Assembly: GCA_017631215.1 (NCBI GenBank)
Contig: JAGBTR010000258.1
Coordinates: forward strand, 1-5,407
Reading direction: 5' to 3'
DNA from: Clostridia bacterium
Lineage (GTDB): Bacteria; Bacillota; Clostridia; Oscillospirales; CAG-272
DNA: 5,407 bases
The notes beneath the pieces are model-generated. The model was given only the letters and a program-made list of their open reading frames with translations, made no database searches and had not been told where the DNA came from. The translations under genes and the position numbers were made by a program. Below, in pieces: positions 3,076-5,407 of the stretch. Position 1 is the stretch's first letter. Each line of letters begins with the position of its first letter.

Positions 3076-5379
3076 ATGCAAACGAAACGAAAAGGGCGCG
3101 TGGGGCGTTGCTTGCTTCGCACGCTGGGCGCGGTGGTGCTGATCGCCGCAGTGTTGGGGGCAACGGCAGGGATGGCCGCTGTCATCTATGCCCGCCGAAC
3201 GCTGTCGCCGCACCTTGACGAGTCGGGTCTTGATACGGTCGTCAACGCGGGCGCGTCACAGCTTTATTATTATGAATTTACCGACCGCACCGCGCGCATC
3301 GGTGAGCGGTGTGAGCTGGAGGGCGGCAGACTTGACGGCGGGTCGCACGTCGTTCCCGTCACCTACGCCGAGCTGCCGCAAACGCTTGTCGATGCCTTTG
3401 TCGCCATTGAGGACAAGCGATTCTGGCAGCACCACGGCGTCGATTGGCTGCGGACGGCCGAGGCGGGACTCAACTTCATCCTGCGCGGCGACGGTCGCTT
3501 TGGTGCGTCGACCATCACGCAGCAGCTCGTCAAGAACCTGACGGGCGAGAACGGCTACTCCGTCCACCGCAAGCTGCAGGAGATGGTCTGGGCGAACGAT
3601 CTGGAAAACCGCAGCACCAAGGAGGAGATCCTGGAGCGCTATCTCAACATCATCAATCTCTCGCAGGGCTGCTACGGCGTGGGCGCGGCGGCGGATCGCT
3701 TTTTTGGCAAGACGGTCGGTGAGCTGACCGTCGCCGAATGCGCGGCCATCGCTGGCATCACGCAAAATCCGTCCTACTACGACCCCGTCCGCTTTGCCGA
3801 GCATACGACCGAGCGGCGCGACGTCATCCTTGGCGAGATGTGGGCACAGGGATATTTGGACGAGACGGCCTATCGCGAGGCGCTTGCCGAGCCGCTGACC
3901 GTGCGCGAGCAGACACGCGAGCGTTCGCCTATCTATTCGTGGTATGTGGATATGGTCATCGAGGACGTACTGCGCGATCTTTGCGCCGAGCACGGCGTAT
4001 CACGTGAATATGCGAGCCGTCTTTTGTGGAACGGCGGGCTGTCCATTGAGGTTGCGGTTGACCCGACCGTCCAGCGCCGCGTGGAGGAATATTATCGGGA
4101 TCTTTCGCACTTTGCCGTCCACCAAAATGGCGAGCGAGCGGAAAGCGGTATGATCGTCATCGATCCCAAAACGGGCGACGTGCTGGGCGTGGCGGGGGCG
4201 ATCGGCCCCAAGGCGGGCAATCGCCTGCAGAGCTTTGCCACGGGAGCGCTCCGTCCCGCCGCTTCGGCCATCAAGCCGCTTTCGGTCTATGCGCCCGCGC
4301 TCGAGCGGGGTAAGATCACCTGGGCGATCGTGTTCGATGACGTGCCCGTCGATTTCCTTCGCGGAAAGAGCGGCAAGCCGACGGTCGCCTGGCCCAAGAA
4401 TGCCAGCCGTGTTTATCGCGGCCTGACCGATGTCCGCTATGCCGTCGCGCAATCGGTCAACACCGTCGCCGTGCGCGTGCTCCGCGAGATCGGGGCGGAG
4501 GAGTCCTTTCGCTTTTTGCACGATACGCTGGGCATGGAGCATCTGATCGCCACACGCACGCTGGAGGACGGTCGAACGCTGACCGATTGCGGCGAGGCGG
4601 CACTGGCACTCGGTCAGATGCACTACGGCATCACGCTCCGTGAGCTGACGGCGGGCTATACCGCGCTGGCAAACGGTGGCGTGTATATGCGCCCCGTCAC
4701 CTATTACCGCGTGCTGGATGCCAAGGGGCGCGTGCTGCTCGACCGTACCTCCGAGGGGCACTACGCCATCAGCGAGCAGAACGCCGCCGTCATGACGAGG
4801 CTGCTCGAAACGGTGGTCGGGCAGGGAACCGGCAAGGGAGCGGCGCTGTTTGGCGGTCGGGTGGCGGTCGCGGGCAAAACGGGCACCTCGAGCGCGGATT
4901 GTGACCGTTATTTCATTGGCTATACGCCCGAATACCTGGCGGGCGTGTGGTACGGCTTTGCCTATCCGCGACCGCTCTCGGACGTCAAGGGAAATCCCGC
5001 CGTCCGCATCTGGCGCGAGGTGATGACGGATATCCTATCCCCCTCGGTGCGCGCGGGAACGGTCAAGCGACAGTTCGACCAGCCCCACGGCATCCTTCGC
5101 GTCAGCTACTGTCAGGATTCGGGCAAGCGGCCGACCGATGCCTGCCGTGCCGATCCGCGCGGCGACCGTACGGCGGTCGGATATTTCGTGCAGGGAAGCG
5201 AACCGCACGACGCTTGCGACCGCCATGTGATGCGGGTCGAGTCGGGTCGTGAGGATGCCTCCAACGACGCATCGGATCGCACGCCCGAGCCGCTTCGCCG
5301 CGTGGGGCTGCTCCGCATCAAGCGGTCGTTCCCGCGGAGCGTGTACGTGCTCGACCAAAAATATGCGGTGAGCTCGTAA
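3076..5379 (+). CDS. Class A penicillin-binding protein (transglycosylase/transpeptidase)
   Basis: A 767-residue bifunctional enzyme that polymerises lipid II into glycan strands and cross-links the stem peptides outside the membrane. A short basic N terminus precedes one membrane helix (about 14-39). The GT51 domain (about 85-275) has its motifs: EDKRFWQHHG (112-121, catalytic E112), GASTITQQLVKN (143-154), RKLQE (165-169, second catalytic E169), KEEILERYLN (182-191) and the AAADRFFGK block (204-212). The transpeptidase domain (about 355-655) has SAIK (397-400, nucleophile S397), SVN (460-462) and KTGTS (601-605). The C-terminal tail has Cys at 679, 690 and 714 in a CQDSGKRPTDAC...C..H pattern familiar from clostridial PBPs; possible disulfides are inferred. 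The block before the nucleophile is RPAAS rather than the common PGS. An upstream TTG (3058) is disfavoured because AAGGAG at 3062-3067 serves ATG 3076. It appears to be a single-gene unit in this window. The exact paralogue (PBP1/PBP2-like) cannot be assigned. Confidence 0.95.
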   Translation: MQTKRKGRVGRCLLRTLGAVVLIAAVLGATAGMAAVIYARRTLSPHLDESGLDTVVNAGASQLYYYEFTDRTARIGERCELEGGRLDGGSHVVPVTYAELPQTLVDAFVAIEDKRFWQHHGVDWLRTAEAGLNFILRGDGRFGASTITQQLVKNLTGENGYSVHRKLQEMVWANDLENRSTKEEILERYLNIINLSQGCYGVGAAADRFFGKTVGELTVAECAAIAGITQNPSYYDPVRFAEHTTERRDVILGEMWAQGYLDETAYREALAEPLTVREQTRERSPIYSWYVDMVIEDVLRDLCAEHGVSREYASRLLWNGGLSIEVAVDPTVQRRVEEYYRDLSHFAVHQNGERAESGMIVIDPKTGDVLGVAGAIGPKAGNRLQSFATGALRPAASAIKPLSVYAPALERGKITWAIVFDDVPVDFLRGKSGKPTVAWPKNASRVYRGLTDVRYAVAQSVNTVAVRVLREIGAEESFRFLHDTLGMEHLIATRTLEDGRTLTDCGEAALALGQMHYGITLRELTAGYTALANGGVYMRPVTYYRVLDAKGRVLLDRTSEGHYAISEQNAAVMTRLLETVVGQGTGKGAALFGGRVAVAGKTGTSSADCDRYFIGYTPEYLAGVWYGFAYPRPLSDVKGNPAVRIWREVMTDILSPSVRAGTVKRQFDQPHGILRVSYCQDSGKRPTDACRADPRGDRTAVGYFVQGSEPHDACDRHVMRVESGREDASNDASDRTPEPLRRVGLLRIKRSFPRSVYVLDQKYAVSS

Positions 5380-5384
5380 CGAGC
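5372..5384 (+). other. Small palindrome centred on the PBP stop codon
   Basis: GCTCG, the TAA stop, then CGAGC form a perfect 5-bp stem with the stop codon as its loop. No T-run follows in the 23 bases left, so it is not a recognised terminator; any true terminator lies beyond the window. Confidence 0.35.
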
Positions 5385-5407
5385 ACAACGCAGAATAAAA
5401 ACGCTCC

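Noticed and set aside
3256..4761. Long minus-strand open frames (3256-3993 and 4000-4761) opposite the penicillin-binding protein gene
   Set aside because: They mirror a GC-rich coding gene whose every catalytic motif is on the plus strand; their translations are Arg/Ala/Gly-rich without recognisable domains. Typical antisense shadows.

Overview
The window looks like chromosomal DNA of a fairly GC-rich Clostridia-class Firmicute, probably a gut Oscillospirales- or Christensenellales-like lineage. This rests on the short SerA with one C-terminal ACT domain directly behind SerC, the purine-rich Shine-Dalgarno sites, and the C-terminal style of the penicillin-binding protein. The placement is an inference from gene content, not a match to a known genome.

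Layout: (1) 1-1881 (+) is a serine-biosynthesis pair, the 3' two thirds of serC followed after 27 nt by complete serA. (2) 1895-1990 holds two hairpins, the second a bidirectional terminator between convergent genes. (3) 1993-2262 (-) is a small XRE/Cro-type DNA-binding protein. (4) 2263-2683 is a regulatory region that begins very AT-rich (18 G/C in the 90 bases 2281-2370). It carries a leftward extended -10 promoter, two rightward near-consensus sigma-A promoters, three phased GAGTTRA half-sites, several RNA hairpins and a possible 19-codon ORF with an ideal ribosome-binding site. (5) 2684-2929 (+) is a second small XRE-type regulator, most likely starting at TTG, with a terminator that overlaps its stop codon. 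(6) 3076-5379 (+) is a complete bifunctional class A penicillin-binding protein.

SerC and SerA catalyse consecutive steps of phosphorylated serine biosynthesis and appear co-transcribed. The penicillin-binding protein polymerises and cross-links peptidoglycan and seems to be an independent unit. Between these housekeeping genes lies a block of two divergent single-domain regulators sharing one control region. This block is the least ordinary part: its layout suggests a small two-regulator switch with a structured, possibly peptide-encoding leader. No tRNA, rRNA, CRISPR array, transposase or integrase was seen.
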